NCBI RefSeq assembly: GCF_000349565.1
Contig: NZ_KB714611.1
Span: 11,564 to 66,859 of the forward strand
Source: Curtobacterium flaccumfaciens UCD-AKU
GTDB lineage: Bacteria; Actinomycetota; Actinomycetes; Actinomycetales; Microbacteriaceae
Direction: 5' to 3'
Length of the DNA stretch: 55,296 nucleotides
A program made the position numbers and the translations under genes. The notes below the pieces were generated by a model. That model was not told where the DNA came from. It searched no databases and saw nothing but the letters and a program-made list of their open reading frames with translations. Every line of letters begins with the position of its first letter. The stretch's first letter is position 1. Positions 25,442-35,038 of this stretch are shown piece by piece.

Positions 25442-28400
25442 CTACGCGGCCGGCGCCTCCGCCGGGGTCGTCGCCCCGTACACGGCGGTGAGGATGCTCT
25501 CCACCCACTGGATGAGGGCGTCGTCCGGCAGCGCCTGGTCGTGCGGGCGCGGCACGGGGATGCTCGACGCGTTCTGCTGCGGGAACCAGCGCGCCCCCGG
25601 GAACATGCGCTTCAGGCGCACCTGTGACGAGTCGGCGAGTTCCTTGCCGGCAACCCGCAGGTTGGAACCCATCACGACGACGTCGGACAAGCCGACCTGC
25701 TGCGCCATCCGACGCAGGCGGGAGACCTCGACCAGGGTCTGCACGGCCTGCGGCGGCTGCCCGTAGCGGTCGGTGAGCTCGTCGAGCACCATGTCGATCG
25801 CGTTCGGCTGCGCCGTCGGAGCCGAGGCCGCCGACAGCTTCTGGTACGCCTCGAGCCGGAGCCGCTCGGACTCGACGTAGTCCTCGGGGATGTGCGCGTC
25901 GACGGGGATCTCGAGGCGGAGCTCGGTCTGCCCCTCGGCGACGTCGCCACGGAACTGCGACACCGCCTCGCCGATCATCCGGAGGTACAGGTCGAACCCG
26001 ACACCCGCGATGTGGCCGGACTGCTCACCACCGAGCAGGTTGCCCGCCCCGCGGATCTCGAGGTCCTTCATGGCGACCTGCATGCCCGCACCGAGCTCGT
26101 TGTTCGCGGCGATGGTCTCGAGGCGGTCCTGCGCGGTCTCGGACAGCGGCTTGTCGGAGTCGTAGAGGAAGTACGCGTACCCGCGCTCGCGGCCACGGCC
26201 GACCCGACCGCGCAGCTGGTGCAGCTGCGACAGCCCGTACTTGTCGGCCTTGTCGATGATGAGCGTGTTGGCGTTCGCGATGTCGAGACCGGTCTCGATG
26301 ATCGTCGTCGAGACGAGGACGTCGAAGCGACGCTCCCAGAAGTCGACCATGACCTGCTCGAGGGTGGTCTCCGACATCTGCCCGTGCGCCACGGCGATGC
26401 GGGCGTCCGGCACGATCTCGGCCAGGTGTGCGGCGACCGACTGGATGTCCTTCACCCGGTTGTGCACGTAGAACACCTGGCCCTCACGCAGGAGCTCGCG
26501 GCGGATTGCGGCGGCGACCTGCAGGTCGGACTGCGGCCCGACGAAGGTCAGGATGGGGTGCCGGTCCTCTGGCGGGGTGGCCAGGGTCGACATCTCGCGG
26601 ATGCCCGTGACCGCCATCTCGAGCGAGCGCGGGATCGGGGTCGCCGACATCGCCAGCACGTCGACGTTCGTCTTGAACTTCTTGAGCTGGTCCTTGTGCT
26701 CGACGCCGAACCGCTGTTCCTCGTCGATGATGACGAGACCGACGTCCTTGAACGTGATGCCCTGCGACAGGATCCGGTGGGTCGCGATGACGATGTCGAC
26801 CGTGCCGTCGGCGAGCCCGGCGATGGTCTCCTTCGACTCCTTCTCGGTCTGGAACCGGCTCAGGGCGCGCAGGTGCACCGGGAACCCGGCGAAGCGCTCC
26901 TGGAAGGTCTCCATGTGCTGGCGGACGAGCAGGGTCGTCGGGACGAGCATGACGACCTGCTTGCCGTCCTGCACGGCCTTGAACGCGGCGCGGATCGCGA
27001 CCTCGGTCTTGCCGTAGCCGACGTCGCCGGAGAGCAGGCGGTCCATCGGGATCGGCCGTTCCATGTCGCGCTTGATCTCGTCGATCGTGGTGAGCTGGTC
27101 GGCGGTCTCGGCGAACGGGAACGCCTCTTCCAGCTCGCGCTGCCACGGGGTGTCGGGACCGAACGCGTGCCCCTTCGACGCCATCCGCGCCGAGTACAGC
27201 TTGACCAGGTCGACGGCGATGTCGCGGACGGCCTTGCGCGCCTTCGACTTGGCGGCGGACCAGTCCGAGCCGCCCATCTTCGACAGGGTCGGGGACTCAC
27301 CACCGACGTAGCGGGACAGCTGGTCGAGCTGGTCGGTCGGCACGAAGAGCTTGTCGCCCGGGTAGTTGCGCTTCGACGGCGCGTACTCGAGCACGAGGTA
27401 CTCGCGCTGCGTCTTCACCGCGTTGCGTCCACCCGAGCTCACTTCGCGGCTGACGAGCTCGACGAACTTGCCGATGCCGTGGGTCGCGTGCACGACGACG
27501 TCGCCCGGCTTGAGCTGCAGCGGGTCGACGACGTTCTTGCGCCGGCTCGCGAGCTTCTTGACGGTGCGGGCCCCCTGCTGGACGCTGCGGCCGTAGAACT
27601 CGGCCTCGCTCAGGACCGCGATGCGGGGGTCGGGGATGGCGAAACCGTGCTCGACGGTCGCGGTCGTCACGACGGCGAACCCCGGCTCGGGCGGCGCGTC
27701 GACCGCTGCGGCACGGGCGGCGACCCCGGCGTCGGCCAGCACCTGCACCGCACGTTCGACCAGGCCCTGCCCCTGCGCGGTCACCACGACCGCCCACCCG
27801 TCGTCGGTCAGCGACTTGACGTGCGCGATCGCCCCGTCGGCGCTGCCCGCGAAGCTCGGCACCGCCTCCGCCCGGACGCGGATGTACTCGCCGGCTTCGG
27901 CAGCGGCCTCGGCGTCGGTGAGGACGCGCTCGGTGTCCCCTTCGTCGAGGCCGGAGTCGAACGGCGACACCGTCCACCAGGTGCGCTGCCCGCGGGTGTT
28001 CTTGAGCTGCTGCACGGTCAGGAAGTTGCCCGCGTCGAGGTCGATCGGGGCCTGTGCCCCGGCGACCGCTGCGCTCCAGGCCGCCTGCAGGAACTCGGTG
28101 TTCGTCTCGGCCAGGCTGTTCGCGCGGCCGTTCACCCGCTCGGGCGAGAACACCGCGATGGTGGCGTCGTCCGGCAGGTAGGAGGTCATCGGAACGAGGT
28201 CCTGCACGAGCGCCGGAGCGAGCGACTCCATGCCCTCGACCGGGATGCCCTCGGCGATCTTCGCGAGCATCTGCGACAGGTTCGGGAACTCGTGCAGCAT
28301 CTCGCGGGCCCGCTGCCGGACTTCGTCGCTGAGCAGGAGCTCGCGCGAGGCGGTCAGCTCGACCGAACCGAGGTCGTCCTCGGTGGTGCGCTGGTCGGCG

Positions 28401-29050
28401 ACGGAGAACGCCTTGATCGCCTCGATCTCGTCGCCGAAGAAGTCGACACGTGCCGGGTGGTCGGCCGCCGGCGGGAAGACGTCGAGGATGCCACCGCGCA
28501 CCGCGAACTCACCACGGCGGGTGACGAGGTCGACGCGCGAGTAGGCGAGGTCCACCAGCTGCGCCGAGATCGCCGCCAGGTCGTTGCCACGCGAGTCGGT
28601 CCGCAGCACCACCGGCGCCAGGGACGTCAGGTTGCTCGCGATCGGCTGCAGCGCGGCTCGGACGCTCGCGACGACGACGGTCTGGCGCCGCTCGGTCGGG
28701 TCCGTCGCCTGCCAGGCAGCGAGCTTGCGGAGCGTCGCGATGCGTGTGCCGACGGTCTGGGGGCTCGGGCTGAGACGCTCGTGCGGCAGGGTCTCCCACG
28801 CGGGGAACTCGAGCACCTCGGCGTCGGGGACGTAGCTGCCGAACGCTTCGCGGACCGCTTCGGCTTCACGCCCGGTCGCCGTGATGACGAGGACGCACTG
28901 CGGACCGTTGCGCTCGGCGAGCAGCGCACCGAGCAGCGGCACGCGCAGGCCGTCCACGACGGAGAAGTCGGCGTCGCGCGGTGCGGCGCGCAGCACGCGA
29001 TCGAAGGCGGAGGCGCGCGAGAGCGCAGGGATGATGCCCGAGATCGTCAC
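25442..29050 (-). CDS. mfd: Transcription-repair coupling factor Mfd
   Basis: A 1202-residue Mfd that removes RNA polymerase stalled at DNA lesions and recruits UvrA. Domains in order: UvrB-like region (about 1-350), the D3 linker, RNA-polymerase-interacting CarD-like domain (about 500-570, with LKPGDVVVHATHGIGKFVEL), the translocase with GDVGYGKTEVAIRAA and the DEEQ box IIDEEQRFGVEHK, the LRGRVGRGRERGYAY helicase motif VI, and the C-terminal TRCF domain (about 1010-1110). Length is typical. GTG 29050 is preceded by TACCAT and 7 nt, a leaderless promoter, 69 bp after the pth stop. Confidence 0.97.
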   Translation of the reverse strand: MTISGIIPALSRASAFDRVLRAAPRDADFSVVDGLRVPLLGALLAERNGPQCVLVITATGREAEAVREAFGSYVPDAEVLEFPAWETLPHERLSPSPQTVGTRIATLRKLAAWQATDPTERRQTVVVASVRAALQPIASNLTSLAPVVLRTDSRGNDLAAISAQLVDLAYSRVDLVTRRGEFAVRGGILDVFPPAADHPARVDFFGDEIEAIKAFSVADQRTTEDDLGSVELTASRELLLSDEVRQRAREMLHEFPNLSQMLAKIAEGIPVEGMESLAPALVQDLVPMTSYLPDDATIAVFSPERVNGRANSLAETNTEFLQAAWSAAVAGAQAPIDLDAGNFLTVQQLKNTRGQRTWWTVSPFDSGLDEGDTERVLTDAEAAAEAGEYIRVRAEAVPSFAGSADGAIAHVKSLTDDGWAVVVTAQGQGLVERAVQVLADAGVAARAAAVDAPPEPGFAVVTTATVEHGFAIPDPRIAVLSEAEFYGRSVQQGARTVKKLASRRKNVVDPLQLKPGDVVVHATHGIGKFVELVSREVSSGGRNAVKTQREYLVLEYAPSKRNYPGDKLFVPTDQLDQLSRYVGGESPTLSKMGGSDWSAAKSKARKAVRDIAVDLVKLYSARMASKGHAFGPDTPWQRELEEAFPFAETADQLTTIDEIKRDMERPIPMDRLLSGDVGYGKTEVAIRAAFKAVQDGKQVVMLVPTTLLVRQHMETFQERFAGFPVHLRALSRFQTEKESKETIAGLADGTVDIVIATHRILSQGITFKDVGLVIIDEEQRFGVEHKDQLKKFKTNVDVLAMSATPIPRSLEMAVTGIREMSTLATPPEDRHPILTFVGPQSDLQVAAAIRRELLREGQVFYVHNRVKDIQSVAAHLAEIVPDARIAVAHGQMSETTLEQVMVDFWERRFDVLVSTTIIETGLDIANANTLIIDKADKYGLSQLHQLRGRVGRGRERGYAYFLYDSDKPLSETAQDRLETIAANNELGAGMQVAMKDLEIRGAGNLLGGEQSGHIAGVGFDLYLRMIGEAVSQFRGDVAEGQTELRLEIPVDAHIPEDYVESERLRLEAYQKLSAASAPTAQPNAIDMVLDELTDRYGQPPQAVQTLVEVSRLRRMAQQVGLSDVVVMGSNLRVAGKELADSSQVRLKRMFPGARWFPQQNASSIPVPRPHDQALPDDALIQWVESILTAVYGATTPAEAPAA

Positions 29051-29119
29051 TCAGGAGATGGTACCGGCCACCACCGACGCCGACCGCGCCGTGCGCGACG
29101 GGCGAACAGCGCGGAACAC

Positions 29120-29704
29120 TCAGGACGGAGCGTGCACGCGCTGCTGTGCGGCGAGCAGGCCGACCTCGGCGATCGCCTCGACCGCGTCGGCGGCGTCGGC
29201 CAGCAGGATCGGGAGCGTCTTCTTCTCGGCTGCGGAGAAGTCACGCAGCACGTAGTCGGCCGGGTCCTGCCGACCGGGCGGACGCCCGATGCCGACCCGG
29301 ACGCGCATGAACTCGTTCGTCCCGGTGGCCTTGATGATGTCGCGCAGCCCGTTGTGCCCGCCGTGCCCGCCACTACCCTTCAGGCGGACGGTGTCGAACG
29401 GCAGGTCGAGCTCATCGTGCACGACGACGAGGTCGGCCGGGGTGGCGCTGTAGAACCCGAGCACCGAGGAGACCGGTCCGCCCGAGGTGTTCATGAACGA
29501 CCCGGGCTTCGCCAGCACGAGTCGTGTGCCGCCGGGCACCAGGCGCCCCTCGGCGACCTGGTTCGGCGTCTTGTGCTTCTTGAACGTCGCACCCATGCGG
29601 GACGCGAGTTCGTCGAGGACCATCTGGCCGACGTTGTGGCGGTTGCCCGCGTAGTCGGGCCCGGGGTTACCGAGCCCGACCACCACGAGGATGTTGTCCG
29701 TCAC
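29120..29704 (-). CDS. pth: Peptidyl-tRNA hydrolase
   Basis: A 194-residue Pth that frees tRNA from peptidyl-tRNA dropped by ribosomes. Catalytic features: GLGNPGPDYAGNRHNVG with the active histidine near residue 23, GSFMNTSG, and VVHDELDLPFDTVRLKGSGGHGGHNGL with the conserved Asp and Asn. GTG 29704 starts 30 bp downstream of rplY, so the pair is an operon, a common bacterial arrangement. Confidence 0.96.
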   Translation of the reverse strand: MTDNILVVVGLGNPGPDYAGNRHNVGQMVLDELASRMGATFKKHKTPNQVAEGRLVPGGTRLVLAKPGSFMNTSGGPVSSVLGFYSATPADLVVVHDELDLPFDTVRLKGSGGHGGHNGLRDIIKATGTNEFMRVRVGIGRPPGRQDPADYVLRDFSAAEKKTLPILLADAADAVEAIAEVGLLAAQQRVHAPS

Positions 29705-29734
29705 AGCGTCGACCAGATGTCTTCGAAGGGGGTG

Positions 29735-30358
29735 TTACTCGGCGTCCGCGGCGCCCTCGGCACCCGACTCGGCGCCGGCCTCGGCCGAGGCTTCGTCCGC
29801 AGCGTCGTCGTCAGCGGTGCCACGCGGGGTGACGATCGCGACGACGAGCGCCTCGGGGTCGGTCTCGAGCTCGGCGCCCTCGGGGAGCTCGAGCTGCGAG
29901 GCGTGGATCTGCACGCCGTCCTCGAGGCCCTCGACGTTCACGGAGACGTGCTCCGGGATGTCGGTGGCGAGCACGAGCAGCGAGATCGTGTTGAGGTCCT
30001 GCACGTGGATGGTGCCGGAGAAGGACTCGCCCTCGATGACGACGGGCACGTCGACCGTGACCTTCTCGCCACGGCGGAGGACCACGAGGTCGATGTGCTC
30101 GATGATCTGACGCACCGGGTCACGCTGGACGTCCTTGACGAGGGCGAGCTGGGCAGCACCCTCGATGTCGAGGTCGACGACCGCGTTGGCGGTACGGACG
30201 AGCAGCATGGTCTCGTGACCGGGCAGCGAGATGTGCTTCGGCTCGGTCCCGTGGCCGTAGACGACGGCGGGGATCTTGTCGGCCGCGCGGAGCTTGCGAG
30301 CAGCGCCCTTGCCGAACTTGGTGCGGACTTCCGCTGCGAGCTTGGTGTAGTCGGCCAT
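29735..30358 (-). CDS. rplY: 50S ribosomal protein L25/general stress protein Ctc
   Basis: A 207-residue Ctc-type L25 protein that binds 5S rRNA. The N-terminal L25 domain (about 5-92) has KFGKGAARKLRAADKIPAVVYGHG; a C-terminal beta domain (about 100-185) carries VVIEGES and DVQRDP-type elements; then an acidic Ala/Asp/Glu tail. ATG 30358 has a strong AGGAGG ribosome-binding site. A promoter lies about 165 nt upstream, leaving a long leader. Confidence 0.96.
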   Translation of the reverse strand: MADYTKLAAEVRTKFGKGAARKLRAADKIPAVVYGHGTEPKHISLPGHETMLLVRTANAVVDLDIEGAAQLALVKDVQRDPVRQIIEHIDLVVLRRGEKVTVDVPVVIEGESFSGTIHVQDLNTISLLVLATDIPEHVSVNVEGLEDGVQIHASQLELPEGAELETDPEALVVAIVTPRGTADDDAADEASAEAGAESGAEGAADAE

Positions 30359-30526
30359 GGTGCCTCCTGGTGTCGGGGACGACGCCGGGGTGCCGGCATC
30401 GTGGGGGTCTGTGGTGTTGCAACTCGAACGCGTGCACGCGTGAGGAACGATCCCAGGGTCTTGCCGGGTATCCCACCGCGTCGATCACGGCCGCGCGTAC
30501 GCAGCCCTCGCCGAAGTCAGGGACTG

Positions 30527-30555
30527 AGTCTAGCAGGGCCGTCCGGGCGTGTCGT
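30527..30555 (-). promoter_or_regulatory. Putative promoter of rplY-pth with long leader
   Basis: The -10 box TAGACT is at 30527-30532 and a -35-like ACGACA at 30550-30555, 17 nt apart on the minus strand. Transcription from here gives an untranslated leader of about 160 nt before rplY. Confidence 0.5.
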
Positions 30556-30588
30556 CCCGTGATCTGCCCGCTCCGGCTGCGACGACGC

Positions 30589-31491
30589 TCAACGGCCGAC
30601 CTGCCGACGGTGCTCCTGCGCGGCGTGGAGGACGTCCCGCGCGCGGTCGCTCGCCGCCTCGGCCTCGTCGCGGGCTGCCTCGCGCCGGGTGATCTCGGCC
30701 TCGGCCTGCTCGAGGGCACGCTGGAGCTCCGCGCGCCGCTCCTCCGCCTGTTCGAGATCGGCCTCGGCGGTGTCGAGTGCTGCGTCGGCGTCGCGGGACT
30801 CCGTGCGCGCTGCGGTCTCGGCCTGGCGCGCGGCCTTCCGGTCGGCGGCCGGGTCGCGCTTCGGTTCGGGTTCGGCGTCCGGTTCCGCTGCGTCGCGCTG
30901 CGCGGGCCTGGAGGCACGGCTCGCCTTCCGCGCACCCCTCGCCTGGGAGATGGGGATGGGTGGGGCATCGCTGCCGGACCAGGCATCGGGCACCGCGTCC
31001 GGATCCGCGAGCGCCCCGTCGAGGTCGACCGCGTCGAACCCCACGCTCTCGAGCGCCGTCACGAGCAGCCCCGACCGGACGGCCGCGCCGGCGTGCGGAT
31101 CCGCCATCGCCGCCCCGATCGTCGACCGGACCTGCTCGAGCACCGCCGGGGTGACGGGATGTCCGGCGTCGGACGCCAGGTCCGCTCCCGCCTGTGCGAG
31201 GGCGTCGACGACCTCGGCGCGCTGCCGACGGAGGGTCCGGATCGCGTCGGGGTCGGCGTCGGCTTGGGCCTTGCGGAGCGCCGGTCCGAGGTCGACGGCG
31301 TCGTCGAGGGCACCGTCGTGGGCGAGCAGGTCGATCACCCAGGCGGCCGGTGAGGGCTTCCGGAGCTTCCCGATCGCCGTGGCGAGGGCACGGTCGTCCT
31401 TGCGCACCGCGCGCTGCCGTGCGGTGCGCTCGGCGACGAAGTCCTGCGGCGCGACGAGCAGCAGCTCCCTGGCGACGTCGGCGAACTCCAT
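30589..31491 (-). CDS. Uncharacterised coiled-coil protein
   Basis: A 300-residue soluble protein that I do not recognise. The first 150 residues are helical and conserved-looking (start MEFADVARELLLVAPQDFVAER). Then comes a Pro/Asp/Ala-rich linker with IPISQARGARKASRASRPAQ (about 170-200), and residues 205-295 form a highly charged Ala/Glu/Arg coiled coil. Similar actinobacterial proteins are annotated only as hypothetical. No signal or membrane segment. It is 30 bp downstream of the mannonate dehydratase stop in coordinates but read first, away from it, on the minus strand toward rplY. Confidence 0.75.
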   Translation of the reverse strand: MEFADVARELLLVAPQDFVAERTARQRAVRKDDRALATAIGKLRKPSPAAWVIDLLAHDGALDDAVDLGPALRKAQADADPDAIRTLRRQRAEVVDALAQAGADLASDAGHPVTPAVLEQVRSTIGAAMADPHAGAAVRSGLLVTALESVGFDAVDLDGALADPDAVPDAWSGSDAPPIPISQARGARKASRASRPAQRDAAEPDAEPEPKRDPAADRKAARQAETAARTESRDADAALDTAEADLEQAEERRAELQRALEQAEAEITRREAARDEAEAASDRARDVLHAAQEHRRQVGR

Positions 31492-31521
31492 GCGACCACT
31501 GTGCCAGCAGGATGCCGGGTA

Positions 31522-32874
31522 CTACCAGTCGTGGACGGTGCCGTCGGCCAGGCGGTTGAACGGCAGGTACGCCTGCTCGTACGGGTACTTGCCGGCCTCG
31601 TCGACGTCGAGGCTGACCCCGAGACCCGGCTCGTCACCCGGGTGCAGGTAACCGTCGGTGAACGTGAACGTCTGGTGGAACACCTGGTTGGTCTGCGGCC
31701 CGTGCTGCATGTACTCCTGGATGCCGAAGTTGTGGATCGCGAGCCCGAGGTGCATCTGTGCGGCGAGGCCCACCGGGGAGATGTCGGTCGGCCCGTGGAA
31801 CCCGGACTTGACCTGGTAGAGCGCGGCGTACTCCATCGTCTTCTTGAGCGGGGTGACGCCGCCCATGTGCGTGACGGCACCGCGCACGTAGTCGATGAGC
31901 TGGTCGCGGATGATGTCCTTGAAGTCCCAGATGGTGTTGAACACCTCGCCGATCGCCAGCGGCGTCGTGGTGTGCTGCCGGACGAGCTGCAGGGCCTCCT
32001 GGTTCTCGGCGGGGGTGCAGTCCTCGAGCCAGAACAGGTCGTACGGCTCGAGCGACTTGCCGAGCTTCGCGGCCTGCAGCGGGGTCATCCGGTGGTGACC
32101 GTCGTGCAGCAGGGGCAGCTCCGGGCCGAACTCGTTGCGGACGGCCTCGAACACGGTGGGCACGTGGCGCAGGTAGGCACGGGTGTCCCAGTCCTCCATC
32201 GCCGGGTACGCACCGCGCTGGGCGGGTTCGAAGTCGTACCGGACGCCGGCGTTGCCCTCGGTGGTCGTGTTCGACGCGATGCCGTAGATGCTCTCGAGGC
32301 CGGGGACGCCGGTCTGCACGCGGATCGAGCGGTAGCCCTCCTCCTGGTGCTCTCGGATGGAGTCGAACAGCTCGGGCAGTTCCTTGCCCGAGGCGTGGCC
32401 GTACGCCATCAGCCCGGTGCGCGACGCCCCGCCGAGCAGCTGGTACAGCGGCATCCCGGCGACCTTCGCCTTGATGTCCCAGAGGGCCATGTCGACGGCG
32501 GCGATCGCGGCCATCGTGACCGGTCCGCGGCGCCAGTACGACGACCGGTACAGGAACTGCCAGGCGTCCTCGATGCGGCTGGCATCACGGCCGACGAGCA
32601 GCGGGACGACGTGCTCGGACAGGTACGCGGAGACGGCGAGTTCCCGGCCGTTCAGGGTGGCGTCGCCGAGTCCGGTGACGCCGTCGGCGGTCGTGAGCTT
32701 GAGCGTCACGAAGTTCCGGTTCGGGCTCGTCACGATGACCTCGGCCCGCTCGATCAGCTGCCCGCGGTCCGCCGAGGCCCAGGTGTCCGGACGGCCGGCG
32801 GTGGTCTCGGCCGGCCCGCTGTCGGTGGCGCCGGGGACCGGGGCCGCGGGGTTCGTGGTGTTCGTGTCGGTCAT
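31522..32874 (-). CDS. manD: Mannonate dehydratase-like enolase superfamily enzyme (ManD/RspA type)
   Basis: A 450-residue enolase-superfamily acid-sugar dehydratase; ManD converts D-mannonate to 2-keto-3-deoxygluconate. Present are the N-terminal capping domain ([15 protein letters not shown]), the metal-site motif [23 protein letters not shown], and [12 protein letters not shown]. ManD-family members differ widely in activity, so the substrate is inferred from neighbours uxuB and uxaC. The first 40 residues are a Pro/Thr-rich extension absent from usual family members; no later start codon precedes the conserved fold. ATG 32874 overlaps the uxuB-like stop by 4 bp. Last gene of the cluster. 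Confidence 0.87.
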   Translation of the reverse strand: MTDTNTTNPAAPVPGATDSGPAETTAGRPDTWASADRGQLIERAEVIVTSPNRNFVTLKLTTADGVTGLGDATLNGRELAVSAYLSEHVVPLLVGRDASRIEDAWQFLYRSSYWRRGPVTMAAIAAVDMALWDIKAKVAGMPLYQLLGGASRTGLMAYGHASGKELPELFDSIREHQEEGYRSIRVQTGVPGLESIYGIASNTTTEGNAGVRYDFEPAQRGAYPAMEDWDTRAYLRHVPTVFEAVRNEFGPELPLLHDGHHRMTPLQAAKLGKSLEPYDLFWLEDCTPAENQEALQLVRQHTTTPLAIGEVFNTIWDFKDIIRDQLIDYVRGAVTHMGGVTPLKKTMEYAALYQVKSGFHGPTDISPVGLAAQMHLGLAIHNFGIQEYMQHGPQTNQVFHQTFTFTDGYLHPGDEPGLGVSLDVDEAGKYPYEQAYLPFNRLADGTVHDW

Positions 32875-34154
32875 GCGTGGACTCCTCCGTTGGAGCTCTG
32901 GCGGGCTGCTGCCGCGGCGGTGCGGATGCCCTCGGCCGCCGCCGTCACGGCAGCGACCACGGGGGTGGTGTCGAGTTCGGGGGCGACGACGGCCAGGACG
33001 TCGTGCACGTCCGAGTCTGGCCCGGGGGCGCCGGGGTCGTCCACCAGGTCGGGCCGCCCCGTGACGTGCAGCCACCACGCGGCGAGGGCGGTGGCCGCCC
33101 CGGCACCGATGCCGGCCGAGGGGTCGCGGCTGAGCCGGTGCCGCACGACGTCGACGATGCGCACGGGCAGCTTCTGCGAGCCGCCGGACGCGATCTGCCG
33201 CAGGGTGTGCCGGATGCGCGGGTTGGCGAACCGCTCGACCAGGGCCTCGCGGGCGTCGGTGACCTCGGCCTCGGGCAGGGGCAGCTCGAGCGCGGCTTCG
33301 TCCCAGAGCTGCTCGACGGCGGTGCGGCAGACGGGGTCGTCCATCGCCTCGGCCACGGTGTCGTGGCCGAGTTGCAGCCCCAGGTAGGCCAGGAGCGAGT
33401 GCGAGCCGTTCAGCAGCCAGAGCTTCCGCTGTTCGTACGGGGTGACATCGTCGACGATCCGGACGCCCGCCGTCTGCCACGCCGGGCGGTCGATCCCGTC
33501 GAAGGCGTCCTCGAGCACCCACTCCGCGAACGGCTCGGTGACGACGGGGACCCGGTCGCCGGCGAGCGCACCCGGCAGTTCCGGCAGGTGCGCGACGTCG
33601 TCGTCGGTGGTGGCCGGGGTGATCCGGTCCACCATCGAGCTCGGGAACGTGACGTTCGCCTCGATCCAGTCGCGCAGGGCGTCGTCGGTGACGGCGTCGA
33701 GCACGGCGTCACGCAGGACCGCCCCGTTGTGCGTCAGGTTGTCGAGGCTGACCAGCGCGATGCGCCCGGAGCCGGCGGTGCGGCGGGCATCGAGCCCTGC
33801 GACCAACCGGGTCGGCACGTCGGAACCGGGCCGGTAGCCCTGCTCGGTGACCGTCAGCGTGACGATGGTCGTCTCCGGGGACGCGACCACGTGCCTCCAG
33901 GCGGTGTCGTCGCTGCCCGGGTGGGCGGCCGTGATCGTGTCGACCACCTCGGCGCTGTCGCCGGACGCGGCGCGGGTGACCAGCGTGTACCGGCAGCCCT
34001 GGGCAGTGAGGGCGTCGGCGACGTCGGGCGAGCGCCCGGTGAAGGCGGTGATCCCCCACGGTTCGCCGTCGGTGTGGGCGGTGTACCAGGCGAGGTGGGC
34101 GCGCGCGAACGCGCCCACCCCCACGTGGACGATGCCCGGTCGGCGATCGGTCAT
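32871..34154 (-). CDS. uxuB: Mannitol dehydrogenase family protein, probable mannonate (fructuronate) oxidoreductase
   Basis: A 427-residue NAD-dependent polyol/sugar-acid dehydrogenase. The N-terminal Rossmann motif is [12 protein letters not shown] (about 9-20), and the catalytic signature of the family, lysine followed by Asn and His, is [11 protein letters not shown] in the C-terminal domain. In the uronate route UxuB reduces fructuronate to mannonate; a tagaturonate (UxaB) or mannitol role is possible from sequence alone. Placement beside ManD and UxaC favours fructuronate. Both ends overlap neighbours by 4 bp. Confidence 0.85.
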   Translation of the reverse strand: MTDRRPGIVHVGVGAFARAHLAWYTAHTDGEPWGITAFTGRSPDVADALTAQGCRYTLVTRAASGDSAEVVDTITAAHPGSDDTAWRHVVASPETTIVTLTVTEQGYRPGSDVPTRLVAGLDARRTAGSGRIALVSLDNLTHNGAVLRDAVLDAVTDDALRDWIEANVTFPSSMVDRITPATTDDDVAHLPELPGALAGDRVPVVTEPFAEWVLEDAFDGIDRPAWQTAGVRIVDDVTPYEQRKLWLLNGSHSLLAYLGLQLGHDTVAEAMDDPVCRTAVEQLWDEAALELPLPEAEVTDAREALVERFANPRIRHTLRQIASGGSQKLPVRIVDVVRHRLSRDPSAGIGAGAATALAAWWLHVTGRPDLVDDPGAPGPDSDVHDVLAVVAPELDTTPVVAAVTAAAEGIRTAAAAARQSSNGGVHA

Positions 34155-35038
34155 GCGGTCACCGGGACGAGCGAGCGGAGGTAGGCGAGGTTGTCGGCGG
34201 TGCGGGCCTCGAGCGGCAGGTCGGTGGAGAAGTCCTCGATGGTGACCCAGCCGTCGTAGCCCACCTGGCGGAGCGCGTCGAGGTACTCGGACACCGACGC
34301 CTGGCCGGTGCGCAGGGGTGCCCACTCGTGCTGCCAGATCGAGCTGCCGTCGGCACGGGTGTCGCCGGTGTCGACCCAGCGGGCGTTCTTCACGTGGGCG
34401 TGTGCCAGGTACGGCCCGAGCAGTTCGAAGGCGGCGAGGTGGTCTTCGTACCCCTCGATCACGAGGTTGCCGAGGTCGTGGATGACGCCGACGTGCGCGG
34501 GGTCGAGACCGTCGATCAGCCGCAGTGCTGCGGAGGCCGACGGCGTGATCGTCATGTGGTGCAGCTCGACGAGTGCTTTCACGCCGAGCTCCGACGCACG
34601 CGACGCGACCCACTCGAGGTCGGCCCGGGTGCGGTCGAACAGCTGACCGTACGTCTCCCCCGTGCGCTCCTTCTCGGCTCGGTAGTGCGGCATCGTGACC
34701 CGCACCTGGCGGGCCCCGAGTTCGCTCGTCACGCGGAGCATCGTCTCGACGCCGTCGTGGTCCGCGGCCGGCTGGTAGCCGCCGATGCCCGAGTACTCGA
34801 GTCCGGCACCGTCGGTGATCCGGGCGATGTCGCCCACCCGGTCGCGGATGCCGGTGTACTGCCACGTCGAGTTGTTGCCCGCCCAGAACGACCGCTCGGC
34901 GGGGATGGCTTCGCCGGCGGCCGGGCGGTCGTCGACCACGCGCCACTCGATGCCGTCCCAGCCCTGCGCCGCCAGGGTCTCGGCGGCTTCGGCGGGGGTC
35001 CAGTCGGGAGTGGAGGCGGTGAACACGGAGAACTTCAT
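34151..35038 (-). CDS. Sugar phosphate isomerase/epimerase-type TIM-barrel protein
   Basis: A 295-residue protein of the AP-endonuclease-2 TIM-barrel superfamily (xylose isomerase-like; IolE/IolI/Hyi relatives). Likely metal ligands are the Glu of ALVELHHMT, Asp-His of GVIHDLGNL, His of LAHAHVKNARW and Glu of TIEDFSTDLP. The precise reaction is unknown; it could epimerise or isomerise a keto sugar, or eliminate the aglycone from a 3-keto-glycoside, as some such barrels do. It overlaps both neighbours by 4 bp. Confidence 0.82.
   Translation of the reverse strand: MKFSVFTASTPDWTPAEAAETLAAQGWDGIEWRVVDDRPAAGEAIPAERSFWAGNNSTWQYTGIRDRVGDIARITDGAGLEYSGIGGYQPAADHDGVETMLRVTSELGARQVRVTMPHYRAEKERTGETYGQLFDRTRADLEWVASRASELGVKALVELHHMTITPSASAALRLIDGLDPAHVGVIHDLGNLVIEGYEDHLAAFELLGPYLAHAHVKNARWVDTGDTRADGSSIWQHEWAPLRTGQASVSEYLDALRQVGYDGWVTIEDFSTDLPLEARTADNLAYLRSLVPVTA

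Noticed and set aside
25892..30562. Very long open frame (over 1500 codons) on the plus strand opposite mfd, pth and rplY
   Set aside because: Its composition is that of antisense reading of GC-rich codons, it covers three recognisable genes, and no part resembles a protein family.
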